This document shows, one piece after another, positions 56,270-64,000 of a stretch of 64,000 nucleotides of DNA. The notes beneath the pieces are model-generated. The model searched no databases. It was given only the letters and a program-made list of their open reading frames with translations, and was not told the DNA's origin. Where the stretch lies: contig NZ_JAJUBB010000014.1 in the NCBI RefSeq assembly GCF_028683135.1, forward strand, positions 56,937 through 120,936, in the 5' to 3' direction. This DNA is from Enterovibrio qingdaonensis (lineage in GTDB: Bacteria > Pseudomonadota > Gammaproteobacteria > Enterobacterales > Vibrionaceae). The position numbers and the translations under genes are program-made. Within the stretch, counting starts at the first letter, position 1. Each line of letters begins with the position of its first letter.

Positions 56270-57439
56270 TTAAACGTCAATTTCCGTTGGAGTAACGTTC
56301 TCAATTGGGTAGGTACCCAGAACTTTGATATAGCGGGTAAGTGAAATCAGCTCTTCGACGACTTGCTTCATAACGTCAGAACGCATGTTTCCTTCGACGT
56401 CGACATAAAACATCTCTTCCCAAGGGTTTCCCAGAACAGGGCGAGACTCCAACTTGGTCATATTGATACCGTGGCTACGAAGTACCAACAGGCATTCAAC
56501 TAAAGAACCGGCTTTTTGCCCAGTAGACATGATAAATGTGGTTTTTGCTGGGATCAGGGCGTTAACGTCAACTGGCTTTCTTGCGACGACAATAAAGCGC
56601 GTGTGATTTTCCTGTTGATTGGCAATACCAAACTTCAGTGGTTTCAGTCCGTATAGCTCACCACTGGTGGCGTTTCCAATGGCAGCCACATTCGGATTTT
56701 TCAGCGCAGCTACTTCTTTCATCGCTTCGGCAGTGCTTGAGCAATATTCTTGTTTTATGTCGCCCAAAGAGTGCAGAAACTCGCTGCATTGCTGGTGTGG
56801 CTGCGGGTGTGAATATAGAACATGAATTTGATCAATATCTGTATCAACAGCGGTTAACAGGCAGTGCTCAATAGGCTGAGTAATTTCACCGACGATAGAT
56901 AATCGCGTGTGTTGAAGCTGGTCATAAACATCGTTGATGGAGCCGGAACTGGTATTCTCGATGGGAAGCACACCGTAGTCGGCATTGCCCGTCTCGACCA
57001 TTTCCAATACCTCTTTAAAGCTCTGGCACTGGATCTCAGCTAGCGTCGTATGTTTGCGCGCAAAGAAATTACGTGCAGCCAGATTAGAATAAGATCCTTT
57101 ACCACCCAGAAAAGAGACGCGCGCTAGCGGTTGTTCATTGTCTGGATTTGCCAATCTTTGCAGGAAGGCTTGCTGATAAAGGACTGAGTCTTCGACGATG
57201 GTGTGAAAAATTTTGGTGACGTACTGAGGATCAAGCTCATGGGTACGACCATCGGCAACCAGCCTTTCGAGTAGTGCTTGCTCGCGTTCTATGTCGCGCA
57301 CTGGCTTTTGCGTTTGAATTTTGCTTTTCGCAACTTCAAGGCTCAGTTTTCTGCGTTCAGCTAGCAAAGACAGTATTTGTTGATCGATCGTACTGACGCC
57401 GACGCGGATTTCATCCAGTGACAATGTTGGTTTGGTCAT
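56270..57439 (-). CDS. pheA: Chorismate mutase / prephenate dehydratase (P-protein)
   Basis: The 389-aa fusion converts chorismate to phenylpyruvate for phenylalanine synthesis. It has an AroQ mutase at residues 1-90 (LDEIRVGVSTIDQQILSLLA), a dehydratase (VSFLGGKGSYSNLAARNFFA; IENTSSGSINDVYD) and an ACT regulatory domain with the ESRP motif (TKLESRPVLGNPWEEMFY) that binds phenylalanine. ATG 57439 follows GGAAGAGGG. Expression is set by the upstream pheL attenuator. Confidence 0.97.
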   Translation of the reverse strand: MTKPTLSLDEIRVGVSTIDQQILSLLAERRKLSLEVAKSKIQTQKPVRDIEREQALLERLVADGRTHELDPQYVTKIFHTIVEDSVLYQQAFLQRLANPDNEQPLARVSFLGGKGSYSNLAARNFFARKHTTLAEIQCQSFKEVLEMVETGNADYGVLPIENTSSGSINDVYDQLQHTRLSIVGEITQPIEHCLLTAVDTDIDQIHVLYSHPQPHQQCSEFLHSLGDIKQEYCSSTAEAMKEVAALKNPNVAAIGNATSGELYGLKPLKFGIANQQENHTRFIVVARKPVDVNALIPAKTTFIMSTGQKAGSLVECLLVLRSHGINMTKLESRPVLGNPWEEMFYVDVEGNMRSDVMKQVVEELISLTRYIKVLGTYPIENVTPTEIDV

Positions 57440-57483
57440 TCCCTCTTCCTGTGCTGGTTATTCTGACCCTGACTGATACAAAA

Positions 57484-57508
57484 AAGCCTCCCTATTTGAG
57501 GGAGGCTT
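57484..57508 (-). terminator. pheA attenuator terminator
   Basis: On the minus strand AAGCCTCCCT pairs with AGGGAGGCTT around a five-base loop, followed by TTTTTTG. It lies between the leader peptide and pheA and should form when phenylalanyl-tRNA is plentiful. Confidence 0.88.
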
Positions 57509-57552
57509 CTGGGAATCTTTCGTTATCGATGCTCGCCCTTAGCCCCGCCTCA

Positions 57553-57600
57553 TTAGAAGCAGTTAAAAATGCGAAAGAAAAACGAGATAGTCGGTGTCAT
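57553..57600 (-). CDS. pheL: pheA leader peptide
   Basis: A 15-codon frame, MTPTISFFFRIFNCF, contains five phenylalanines, three in a row. It precedes the attenuator and pheA. Ribosome stalling at these codons when phenylalanine is scarce would prevent the terminator and allow pheA transcription, as in enteric bacteria. Confidence 0.9.
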   Translation of the reverse strand: MTPTISFFFRIFNCF

Positions 57601-57718
57601 CGATAGTCTGTTGATTGGCGTAATATTACTCAACCTTATTGGGCTGACGCTTTCATGTCAAGACGAATCAGCCCTGCATAATGCAGGGCTGAGACATTGA
57701 TTTATTCCGATGGTGAAT

Positions 57719-58054
57719 TTATACCACGTCAGGCTCTTCTGCTGGGACTTCCACATGGCTGGCTCGACGTGCTTCGCCTTTGTGCGCTTGCTTATTCAGT
57801 TGTTTCTCCAATTTTTGGCCGACTTCGTTAATTGCTGCATACATGTCTTCATGCTCTGCTGATGCAATCAGTTTTGCCCCTGGAACGGAAACACCCGCTT
57901 CGACTTTAAACTTGCTACCAGGCTCTTCGCTGATAACGGCATGAGGGTTAATGAGAGCGACCTGCCATTTCTCTAACTTTTCAAAGCGAGATGTAATTCG
58001 TTCGTGGATGGCAGCTGTGACGTCGATGTTTTTACCAGTAATTTCAACTCTCAT
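57719..58054 (-). CDS. raiA: Ribosome-associated inhibitor RaiA (YfiA/HPF family)
   Basis: The 111-aa protein (MRVEITGKNIDVTAAIHERI; AAINEVGQKLEKQLNKQAHK) has the beta-alpha fold that binds the decoding channel and idles 70S ribosomes in stationary phase or cold. The short acidic tail (VPAEEPDVV) is typical of RaiA rather than long HPF. ATG 58054 follows AGGAAAC. A CRP-like site lies upstream. The neighbour pheA matches the conserved pheA-raiA pair. Confidence 0.94.
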   Translation of the reverse strand: MRVEITGKNIDVTAAIHERITSRFEKLEKWQVALINPHAVISEEPGSKFKVEAGVSVPGAKLIASAEHEDMYAAINEVGQKLEKQLNKQAHKGEARRASHVEVPAEEPDVV

Positions 58055-58120
58055 AGATGTTTCCTCTTTTGCTTGCCCTTTGCTGGGCTCACTTTCAGAT
58101 TACGTTTCTGGTGAGGAAAA

Positions 58121-58140
58121 AACGTGATATTGATCACGTT
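58121..58140 (-). promoter_or_regulatory. CRP-like palindrome upstream of raiA
   Basis: AACGTGAT-ATTG-ATCACGTT is palindromic in its 8-base arms and keeps the GTGA-N6-TCAC core of CRP sites, with C and G in place of the outer T and A. It lies 67-86 bases before the raiA start. The rest of 58055-58371 shows no gene I trust. Confidence 0.55.
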
Positions 58141-58371
58141 TGGTCTGTGTTTTTTGACTGGAAACGCTATTTGTGATCATCCCAAAATCTCTGGCGTTAA
58201 ATTTCCATAAAGTGCTTGAAGAGTGTTGTGGAAGTATTGCAAGATGAAGAGGTTAAGGTCGCTAACGAACACAGAACGTTAGGGACTTTTCTCGTGTTAA
58301 AGAAGCTTGTGATGCATTTTTCGACACTGTGTCGGTGCACAAAAAAACGGCATTATGATGCGACGGATTCA

Positions 58372-58398
58372 AAAAAAGCAGCCATTGGCTGCTTTTTT
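58372..58398. terminator. Terminator behind bamD
   Basis: AAAAAAGCAGCC, ATT, GGCTGCTTTTTT; T-runs on both strands. Confidence 0.9.
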
Positions 58399-58412
58399 CG
58401 TTTCGGTATGGA

Positions 58413-59144
58413 TTAGATTGCGACGCCATTCAGTCGCATTAACTCGCGAGTATGTTCTGCAGGTTTGTCTAGCTTTAACTCTTCGTAGGCTTTAAGCATC
58501 AATGGCAGTGATTTTTTAGCTGCGTCTGTGTCAGGGAAGTCGCGTTGGATTTGCTGACAACGATTGATAACAGCAACCCATGCTTCTCGGCGCACGTAGA
58601 AATCGGCTGTAGCGAGTTCATAATCGGCCAGTCGGTTTTTCAACGCTTCCAGTCGTCTTTGCGAATCCGCGGCGTATTCACTGTTTGGATAGCGTTCTAA
58701 CAAACGTCGAAAATCAACGAATGCTTTACGAGACGGTTCAGGGTCGCGGTCACTTCTATCAACATTCAAAATGTCATGCAAGAAGGTGCGGTCTTGCGCC
58801 ATATTGGTTAGTCCGCGCATGTAAAGTACCCAGTCAATTTGTGGGTGACCTGGATTCATACGCATAAAGCGATCGATGGTAGCCTCACCAAGTGCGAGAT
58901 CGTCATTTTTGTAGTAGGCGTAAATCAAATCTAGCTGCACTTGCTCTGAATACGCACCAAACGGATAGCGAGAGTCTAGGGCTTCGAGTTGCTCGATTGC
59001 TTTTATCCAGCTGCCTTCGTTAAGTGCTGTTTGTGCATTCTGATAGAGTTCAGACGGCGGAACATCAGGAACGATTTCTTCGGTGCTTGAGCATCCAGCC
59101 AGCAAAGAAATGGCGAGCAGAGAAGAGAGTGTAAGGCGTTTCAT
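58413..59144 (-). CDS. bamD: Outer membrane assembly lipoprotein BamD
   Basis: The 243-aa lipoprotein (lipobox SLLAGCSS) is a TPR protein of the BAM complex that folds outer-membrane proteins. Repeats are visible (ELYQNAQTALNEGSWIKAIE; ALDSRYPFGAYSEQVQLDLI; FRRLLERYPNSEYAADSQRR). ATG 59144. It is divergent from rluD, the usual arrangement; the older name is comL/yfiO. Confidence 0.95.
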   Translation of the reverse strand: MKRLTLSSLLAISLLAGCSSTEEIVPDVPPSELYQNAQTALNEGSWIKAIEQLEALDSRYPFGAYSEQVQLDLIYAYYKNDDLALGEATIDRFMRMNPGHPQIDWVLYMRGLTNMAQDRTFLHDILNVDRSDRDPEPSRKAFVDFRRLLERYPNSEYAADSQRRLEALKNRLADYELATADFYVRREAWVAVINRCQQIQRDFPDTDAAKKSLPLMLKAYEELKLDKPAEHTRELMRLNGVAI

Positions 59145-59334
59145 TACTACGAGAGCTTCCTTGAAAGAATATTTTCAGCCTTTGCCATTACGGAGACCGC
59201 CGCAAAAAGCTACAATGGCGCGATAAAGGTTATTCTACCCATCGACCAGATATAATACCAATAGGTAACGTGACAAAGCCAATGGCTGAGTCCCTGCTAA
59301 GGTATTAGTCTCACAGAGAATCAAAAAGTTCGTT

Positions 59335-60312
59335 ATGGCACAGCAGTTAGAGTTAAGCAGTACAGTTAATGAGAGCCAACTTGGGCAACGTCTGGATCAG
59401 GCATTGGCTGAGTTGTTCCCTGATTATTCCCGATCACGCATCAAAGAATGGATTCTGGCAGACAAAGTAAGTGTCGATGGAGAGGTCGTCAATAAGCCAC
59501 GCGTGAAAATGATGGGTGGTGAGGCAATTGTTGTTCAGGCTGAGATCGAAGACGAGAAACGTTGGGAGCCACAAGACATTCCTCTAAACATCGTTTATGA
59601 AGACGATGACATCCTTGTGATTAACAAACCACGTGGTTTGGTGGTTCACCCGGGGGCTGGTTGCCCAGATGGCACCATCTTGAACGGTCTTCTATTCCGC
59701 TACCCAAATATCGCGGAAGTGCCTCGTGCGGGTATCGTTCACCGTCTGGATAAAGACACCACGGGTCTCATGGTAGTTGCAAAAAATATTCCGACACAAA
59801 CGCGTCTGGTTCGCGCCCTACAAAAGCGCAAGAAATTTACGCGTGAATACGAAGCTATTGCGATTGGCAACATGACAGGTGGCGGTACCGTAGAGAAAGC
59901 GATTGGTCGCCACTCTACTAAGCGCACTCATATGGCAGTCCAAGAGCTGGGTAAACCTGCTATCACGCACTATCGCGTGGTCGAGCATTTCCGTGCGCAC
60001 ACGCGTTTACGCATGCGTCTTGAAACGGGTCGTACGCACCAAATCCGTGTGCATATGGCGTATTTGAACCACCCATTGATTGGTGATCAGCTTTACGGTG
60101 GCCGTCCTCGTCCGCCTCGTAATGCTGGCGATGAATTGATCCAGACCCTACGTAAGTTCGATCGCCAAGCATTGCACGCGGTGATGTTGCGTATTGAGCA
60201 CCCGACGACAAAAGAAGTGATGGAATGGCATGCGCCAGTACCTGATGACATGGTACACCTGACCGAAGTATTGCGTGCGGATGCCCAAGAGCACGGTGAT
60301 TTGGACTACTAA
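59335..60312 (+). CDS. rluD: 23S rRNA pseudouridine synthase RluD
   Basis: The 325-aa enzyme makes pseudouridines 1911, 1915 and 1917 in helix 69 of 23S rRNA. It has an N-terminal S4 RNA-binding domain (GQRLDQALAELFPDYSRSRI) and the catalytic HRLDKDTTGLMVVAKN with the active Asp. ATG 59335. pgeF follows after two bases. Confidence 0.96.
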   Translation: MAQQLELSSTVNESQLGQRLDQALAELFPDYSRSRIKEWILADKVSVDGEVVNKPRVKMMGGEAIVVQAEIEDEKRWEPQDIPLNIVYEDDDILVINKPRGLVVHPGAGCPDGTILNGLLFRYPNIAEVPRAGIVHRLDKDTTGLMVVAKNIPTQTRLVRALQKRKKFTREYEAIAIGNMTGGGTVEKAIGRHSTKRTHMAVQELGKPAITHYRVVEHFRAHTRLRMRLETGRTHQIRVHMAYLNHPLIGDQLYGGRPRPPRNAGDELIQTLRKFDRQALHAVMLRIEHPTTKEVMEWHAPVPDDMVHLTEVLRADAQEHGDLDY

Positions 60313-60314
60313 AC

Positions 60315-61049
60315 ATGAATTGGATTCAACCAGACTGGCCAGCTCCGGCAAATGTCAAAGCAGTAAGCACAACGCGTGAAGGCGGGGTGAGCATGCCACC
60401 TTTTGATAGCCTTAATTTGGGTAACCATGTGGGGGATAACCCCGAACATGTCGCCCAAAATCGTTCAGTGCTTGCTGATATGATGAATATGCCGTCTCAG
60501 CCCGCTTGGTTGAATCAAATCCATGGTACGGAGGTAATGACGTTACCTCTATCATCTGCATCAGGTGTACCGGATGCAGATGCCTCTTTTACTGCGGTTC
60601 CAGACCATGCGTGTGTAGTAATGACGGCTGATTGTTTACCTGTGCTGTTTTGTAATGAAGAGGGCACACAAGTAGCCGCGGCACATGCAGGTTGGCGTGG
60701 CTTGGTTAACGGTGTCTTAGAGCAAACGTTGGCGAAATTTGATGGTAAGTCAAAAGTCATGGCGTGGATGGGCCCGGCAATCGGAGCGCAGGCATTTGAG
60801 GTTGGTGATGAAGTGCGAGAGCAATTTATCGCGACCAATCCCGATGCACACTTTGCATTTCAACCCCACAATGATCGTTGGTTGGCAGATATTTATTTGT
60901 TAGCAAGACAGCGACTGGCAATGGCAGGGGTCACAAAAGTTTACGGTGGCGAATACTGTACCGTATCGGATCCTCAGCGTTTCTTTTCTTATCGTAGAGA
61001 AAACTGTACGGGCCGTCAGGCCAGCTGTATTTGGATTTCCTCTCGATAA
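60315..61049 (+). CDS. pgeF: Peptidoglycan editing factor PgeF (YfiH, laccase-domain)
   Basis: The 244-aa protein has the multicopper-oxidase-like YfiH fold with conserved His/Cys residues (MTADCLPVLFCNE; AAHAGWRGLVNGVL; GEYCTVSDPQRFFSYRRE). PgeF removes wrongly placed L-serine from peptidoglycan precursors. It is coupled to rluD by the two-base gap (ATG 60315), as in Escherichia coli, and precedes clpB. Confidence 0.94.
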   Translation: MNWIQPDWPAPANVKAVSTTREGGVSMPPFDSLNLGNHVGDNPEHVAQNRSVLADMMNMPSQPAWLNQIHGTEVMTLPLSSASGVPDADASFTAVPDHACVVMTADCLPVLFCNEEGTQVAAAHAGWRGLVNGVLEQTLAKFDGKSKVMAWMGPAIGAQAFEVGDEVREQFIATNPDAHFAFQPHNDRWLADIYLLARQRLAMAGVTKVYGGEYCTVSDPQRFFSYRRENCTGRQASCIWISSR

Positions 61050-61072
61050 GCGACAAAAAATTCATCAATCAA

Positions 61073-61101
61073 CTTGAAATTGGTTAATGCCGCTCCCATT
61101 T
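61073..61101 (+). promoter_or_regulatory. Sigma-32 heat-shock promoter of clpB
   Basis: CTTGAAA (61073-61079) and TCCCATTT (61094-61101) are 14 bases apart, closely matching the sigma-32 consensus CTTGAAA-N13/14-CCCCATnT. It lies about 40 bases before the clpB start. Confidence 0.85.
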
Positions 61102-61140
61102 TTTCGGTAAGCAACTACCGAAGTTATTAGAGGGGGGCCC

Positions 61141-63714
61141 ATGCGCCTTGACCGATTTACCAGCAAATTTCAACTAGCCATTTCTGACGCACAGTCTCTG
61201 GCTTTAGGGCGCGATCACCAATATATCGAGCCTGTTCACTTGATGGTGTCGCTCCTCAATCAGGACAGCAGCACTATTCGTCCTTTGATGACGCTTCTTA
61301 ATGTCGACGTAACCCAACTACGTTCAAGCCTGAGTGAAATGCTTGAAAAACTGCCAAAAGTGAGCGGCACGGGTGGTGACGTTCAGCTTTCCCATGGCAT
61401 GGGCATGCTGTTTAACATGTGTGACAAGTTGTCGCAGAAGCGTAAAGACAAATACATTTCTTCCGAGCTATTTATTCTCGCGGCTGTTGAAGACAAAGGC
61501 CCATTGGGTACATTGTTGAAAAGCTTGGGCCTGACAACGAAGAAAGTTGAAGACGCCATCGACAAAGTTCGTGGCGGTCAGGCCATCAATGATCCAAATG
61601 CAGAAGAAGCGCGTCAGGCGTTGGAAAAGTTCACCATCGACCTGACGGAAAAAGCGGAGCAAGGCAAACTCGATCCAGTCATTGGTCGTGACGAAGAAAT
61701 CCGTCGCACCGTACAAGTACTCCAACGTCGCACCAAGAATAACCCTGTCATTATCGGTGAACCGGGTGTTGGTAAAACCGCGATTGTTGAGGGTCTAGCC
61801 CAGCGTATCGTTAATGGCGAAGTGCCAGAAGGTCTCCGTAATAAGCGCGTCCTGTCATTGGATATGGGCTCACTAGTTGCGGGTGCCAAATATCGTGGTG
61901 AATTTGAAGAACGTCTGAAGTCAGTTCTGAACGAACTGGCGAAAGAAGAAGGCAACGTTATTCTCTTTATTGATGAAATCCACACGATGGTAGGGGCTGG
62001 TAAAGCAGAAGGCGCGATGGATGCCGGTAACATGCTGAAGCCTGCCTTGGCACGTGGCGAGCTTCACTGTGTTGGAGCAACGACGCTTGATGAATACCGT
62101 CAGTACGTAGAAAAAGATGCGGCACTAGAGCGTCGTTTCCAAAAAGTGCTGGTGGATGAGCCTACAGTTGAAGATACCGTTGCGATCCTTCGCGGCTTGA
62201 AAGAGCGCTACGAGCTACACCACGCGGTGGAGATTACTGACCCTGCTATCGTGGCAGCGGCGAGCTTGTCGCATCGCTATATTTCAGATCGCCAGTTGCC
62301 AGATAAAGCCATCGACCTGATTGATGAAGCGGCTTCTAGCATCCGTATGCAGATCGACTCTAAACCTGAGCAACTGGACCGCTTAGAGCGTCGTCTCATT
62401 CAGCTCAAAATTGAGCAGCAGGCACTTTCTAAAGAAAACGACGATGCGAGTAAAAAGCGCCTAGAAACGCTTCAAGCCGAGATTGACGACAAAGAGCGTG
62501 ACTTTGCTGAGCTCGATGAAGTATGGAATGCAGAGAAAGCGGCCCTTTCTGGCACGCAACATATTAAGAGTGCATTGGAGCAGGCGAGAACCGACCTTGA
62601 AATTGCGCGCCGTGCTGGTGATTTAAACCGTATGTCAGAGTTGCAGTACGGTCGTATTCCAGAACTGGAAAAACAACTAGATTTGGCAAGTCAGGCCGAA
62701 ATGCAGGAAATGACGCTGCTGCGTAACCGCGTGACAGACGCAGAAATTGCAGAAGTGCTTTCTCGTCAAACGGGTATTCCTGTCGCCAAAATGCTGGAAG
62801 GCGAAAAAGAAAAACTGCTTCAGATGGAAGACGAACTGCACAGTCGCGTGATTGGTCAGGCCGAAGCTGTCACCTCTGTCGCGAATGCGATTCGCCGCAG
62901 CCGTGCGGGTTTGGCAGATCCAAACCGTCCAATCGGTTCTTTCCTATTTCTAGGCCCAACCGGTGTGGGTAAAACGGAACTGTGTAAGTCATTGGCAGAG
63001 TTTCTCTTTGACAGTAGCGATGCGATGGTGCGTATCGATATGTCGGAGTTTATGGAGAAGCACTCTGTGGCGAGACTGGTAGGTGCCCCCCCAGGCTATG
63101 TGGGTTATGAAGAGGGGGGATACCTAACAGAAGCAGTTCGCCGCCGTCCTTATTCTGTCATTTTGCTCGATGAAGTGGAAAAGGCACACCCAGATGTGTT
63201 CAACCTGCTTCTGCAAGTGCTGGACGATGGTCGTCTGACTGATGGGCAAGGTCGTACCGTCGATTTCCGTAATGCTGTGGTTATCATGACATCGAACTTG
63301 GGGTCAGACCGTATTCAAGAACACTTTGGTGATTTGGACTACGATGGCATCAAGGTGATGGTAATGGATGTAGTGAGTAAACACTTCCGTCCAGAATTCA
63401 TCAACCGTATAGACGAAGCGGTTGTGTTCCATCCTTTGGGACAAGAGCATATCAAGTCTATCGCGGGTATTCAGCTTGCTCACTTAGCGAAACGAATGGC
63501 TGAAAGAGATCTGGCTCTGGAAGTGACTGATGAAGCACTGTCTATGATTGCCCAAGCAGGATTCGACCCAGTGTACGGAGCAAGGCCGCTCAAGCGCGCG
63601 ATTCAACAAAGCGTCGAAAATCCACTCGCGCAATCTATTCTGCGTGGGGAAGTGAAACCGGGCCTGCCAGTGAAATTGATTGTCGAAGACGAGCAAGTAA
63701 AAGCCGTGCAATAA
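61141..63714 (+). CDS. clpB: ATP-dependent disaggregase ClpB
   Basis: The 857-aa Hsp100 ATPase pulls polypeptides out of aggregates with DnaK. It has an N-domain (1-145), AAA+ domain 1 (Walker A GEPGVGKT near residue 206), the middle coiled coil (about 410-525) that tells ClpB from ClpA, AAA+ domain 2 (GPTGVGKTE near residue 606) and the terminal oligomerisation region. ATG 61141 follows AGAGGGG. A heat-shock promoter precedes it. Confidence 0.98.
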   Translation: MRLDRFTSKFQLAISDAQSLALGRDHQYIEPVHLMVSLLNQDSSTIRPLMTLLNVDVTQLRSSLSEMLEKLPKVSGTGGDVQLSHGMGMLFNMCDKLSQKRKDKYISSELFILAAVEDKGPLGTLLKSLGLTTKKVEDAIDKVRGGQAINDPNAEEARQALEKFTIDLTEKAEQGKLDPVIGRDEEIRRTVQVLQRRTKNNPVIIGEPGVGKTAIVEGLAQRIVNGEVPEGLRNKRVLSLDMGSLVAGAKYRGEFEERLKSVLNELAKEEGNVILFIDEIHTMVGAGKAEGAMDAGNMLKPALARGELHCVGATTLDEYRQYVEKDAALERRFQKVLVDEPTVEDTVAILRGLKERYELHHAVEITDPAIVAAASLSHRYISDRQLPDKAIDLIDEAASSIRMQIDSKPEQLDRLERRLIQLKIEQQALSKENDDASKKRLETLQAEIDDKERDFAELDEVWNAEKAALSGTQHIKSALEQARTDLEIARRAGDLNRMSELQYGRIPELEKQLDLASQAEMQEMTLLRNRVTDAEIAEVLSRQTGIPVAKMLEGEKEKLLQMEDELHSRVIGQAEAVTSVANAIRRSRAGLADPNRPIGSFLFLGPTGVGKTELCKSLAEFLFDSSDAMVRIDMSEFMEKHSVARLVGAPPGYVGYEEGGYLTEAVRRRPYSVILLDEVEKAHPDVFNLLLQVLDDGRLTDGQGRTVDFRNAVVIMTSNLGSDRIQEHFGDLDYDGIKVMVMDVVSKHFRPEFINRIDEAVVFHPLGQEHIKSIAGIQLAHLAKRMAERDLALEVTDEALSMIAQAGFDPVYGARPLKRAIQQSVENPLAQSILRGEVKPGLPVKLIVEDEQVKAVQ

Positions 63715-63741
63715 AAACACTACACTATATAGTACGCATCT

Positions 63742-63767
63742 AAAGAGGCCTTACGGGCCTCTTTTTG
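63742..63767 (+). terminator. clpB terminator
   Basis: AAAGAGGCC, TTAC, GGGCCTCTTTTTG. Confidence 0.9.
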
Positions 63768-63914
63768 TTTTATCGACACGACGCGTTTAAGATAAAGTCA
63801 AAAGTTACCCACAGCTTTTTGTGGGCTTGGTGTGAGTAAAGTGTGCAAAAATAAGGCTTTCGTGCAAAAGATGCTCGAATGGTGACTTTTATACAGAAAA
63901 CCTTAAAAAAGCCC

Positions 63915-63942
63915 TTGCCAGAATTCGAGACCTCCCTATAAT
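63915..63942 (+). promoter_or_regulatory. Strong rRNA-type promoter at the window end
   Basis: TTGCCA (63915-63920) and TATAAT (63937-63942) are 16 bases apart, preceded by an A-rich stretch (AACCTTAAAAAAGCC) and followed by the GC-rich discriminator GCGCCTC. This is the form of rrn P1 promoters, and in Vibrio cholerae an rRNA operon follows clpB. The rRNA genes themselves are outside the window. Confidence 0.75.
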
Positions 63943-64000
63943 GCGCCTCATCGACACGGAGAGTGATTCCCAATAGGGAGAAGCAGAAAAGTCGAATGGC

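Noticed and set aside
58216..58416. 66-codon plus-strand frame upstream of bamD's 3' end
   Set aside because: It reads through a perfect transcription terminator and ends inside the bamD end region; composition is not protein-like.

Overview
The window is chromosomal DNA of a gammaproteobacterium, almost certainly a member of the Vibrionaceae. The backbone order pcm-nlpD-rpoS-mutS-pncC-recA-recX-alaS-csrA-tRNAs-oadGAB ... gshA ... ffh-rpsP-rimM-trmD-rplS ... aroF-tyrA ... pheA-raiA-bamD-rluD-pgeF-clpB-rrn is the Vibrio gene order as I remember it, and the proteins read as Vibrionaceae orthologues. I cannot fix the genus from sequence alone. Two expected Vibrio genes are missing from their usual places: lysC between alaS and csrA, and luxS after gshA. 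This may point to a divergent lineage such as Grimontia or Enterovibrio.

The main feature is a 10.9 kb integrated island (about 6143-17084) that splits the host recA gene at codon 166. The halves lie at 5646-6142 and 17085-17631. Both junctions carry the direct repeat TCTGCA, and removing the DNA between the repeats rejoins recA exactly in frame (347 codons plus stop). The island brings its own complete, diverged recA (6339-7388, 349 aa) just inside its left end. That gene appears to lack a LexA box and probably uses the interrupted host recA promoter. At the other end is a tightly overlapping leftward operon (16908 to 10587) of three large tyrosine-recombinase-type proteins, a coiled-coil-like protein and a 55-aa protein. 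One of the three recombinases has lost most catalytic residues. The cargo between holds a perfect LexA box before small unknown genes, a 46-bp tandem repeat before a partition-associated-like gene, twin palindromes, a membrane protein and a roughly 550-bp hairpin-rich region without genes.

The design is a mobile element that inserts into an essential-for-repair gene and supplies a working replacement. A recA-targeting island with a divergent recA has been described in Vibrio cholerae, and GInt and RIT elements also use three recombinases. The combination here, with synonymous changes at the attachment core in the replacement recA, deserves a closer look.

The rest is mostly ordinary. From 18 to 33 kb there are alaS, csrA, seven Ser/Arg tRNAs, the sodium-pumping oxaloacetate decarboxylase operon, an oxidoreductase, yqaB-yqaA, an M16 peptidase, gshA and a transglycosylase-like lipoprotein. 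From 33.7 to 42 kb, where luxS would be expected, lies an accessory block: a DUF1479 dioxygenase-like gene, a LacI regulator with a palindromic operator, a sugar ABC transporter and a soluble double-PAS chemoreceptor. From 42 to 50 kb are a CorC/CNNM protein, a CcsA-like protein, ffh and the rpsP-rplS operon, yjjG, an HdeD-like protein and a DUF2799 lipoprotein. From 50 to 64 kb are aroF-tyrA with TyrR boxes, an orphan LuxR-type regulator, an EamA exporter, an Old Yellow Enzyme homologue, pheA with its leader peptide and attenuator, raiA, bamD, rluD, pgeF, clpB with a heat-shock promoter, and finally a strong rRNA-type promoter.
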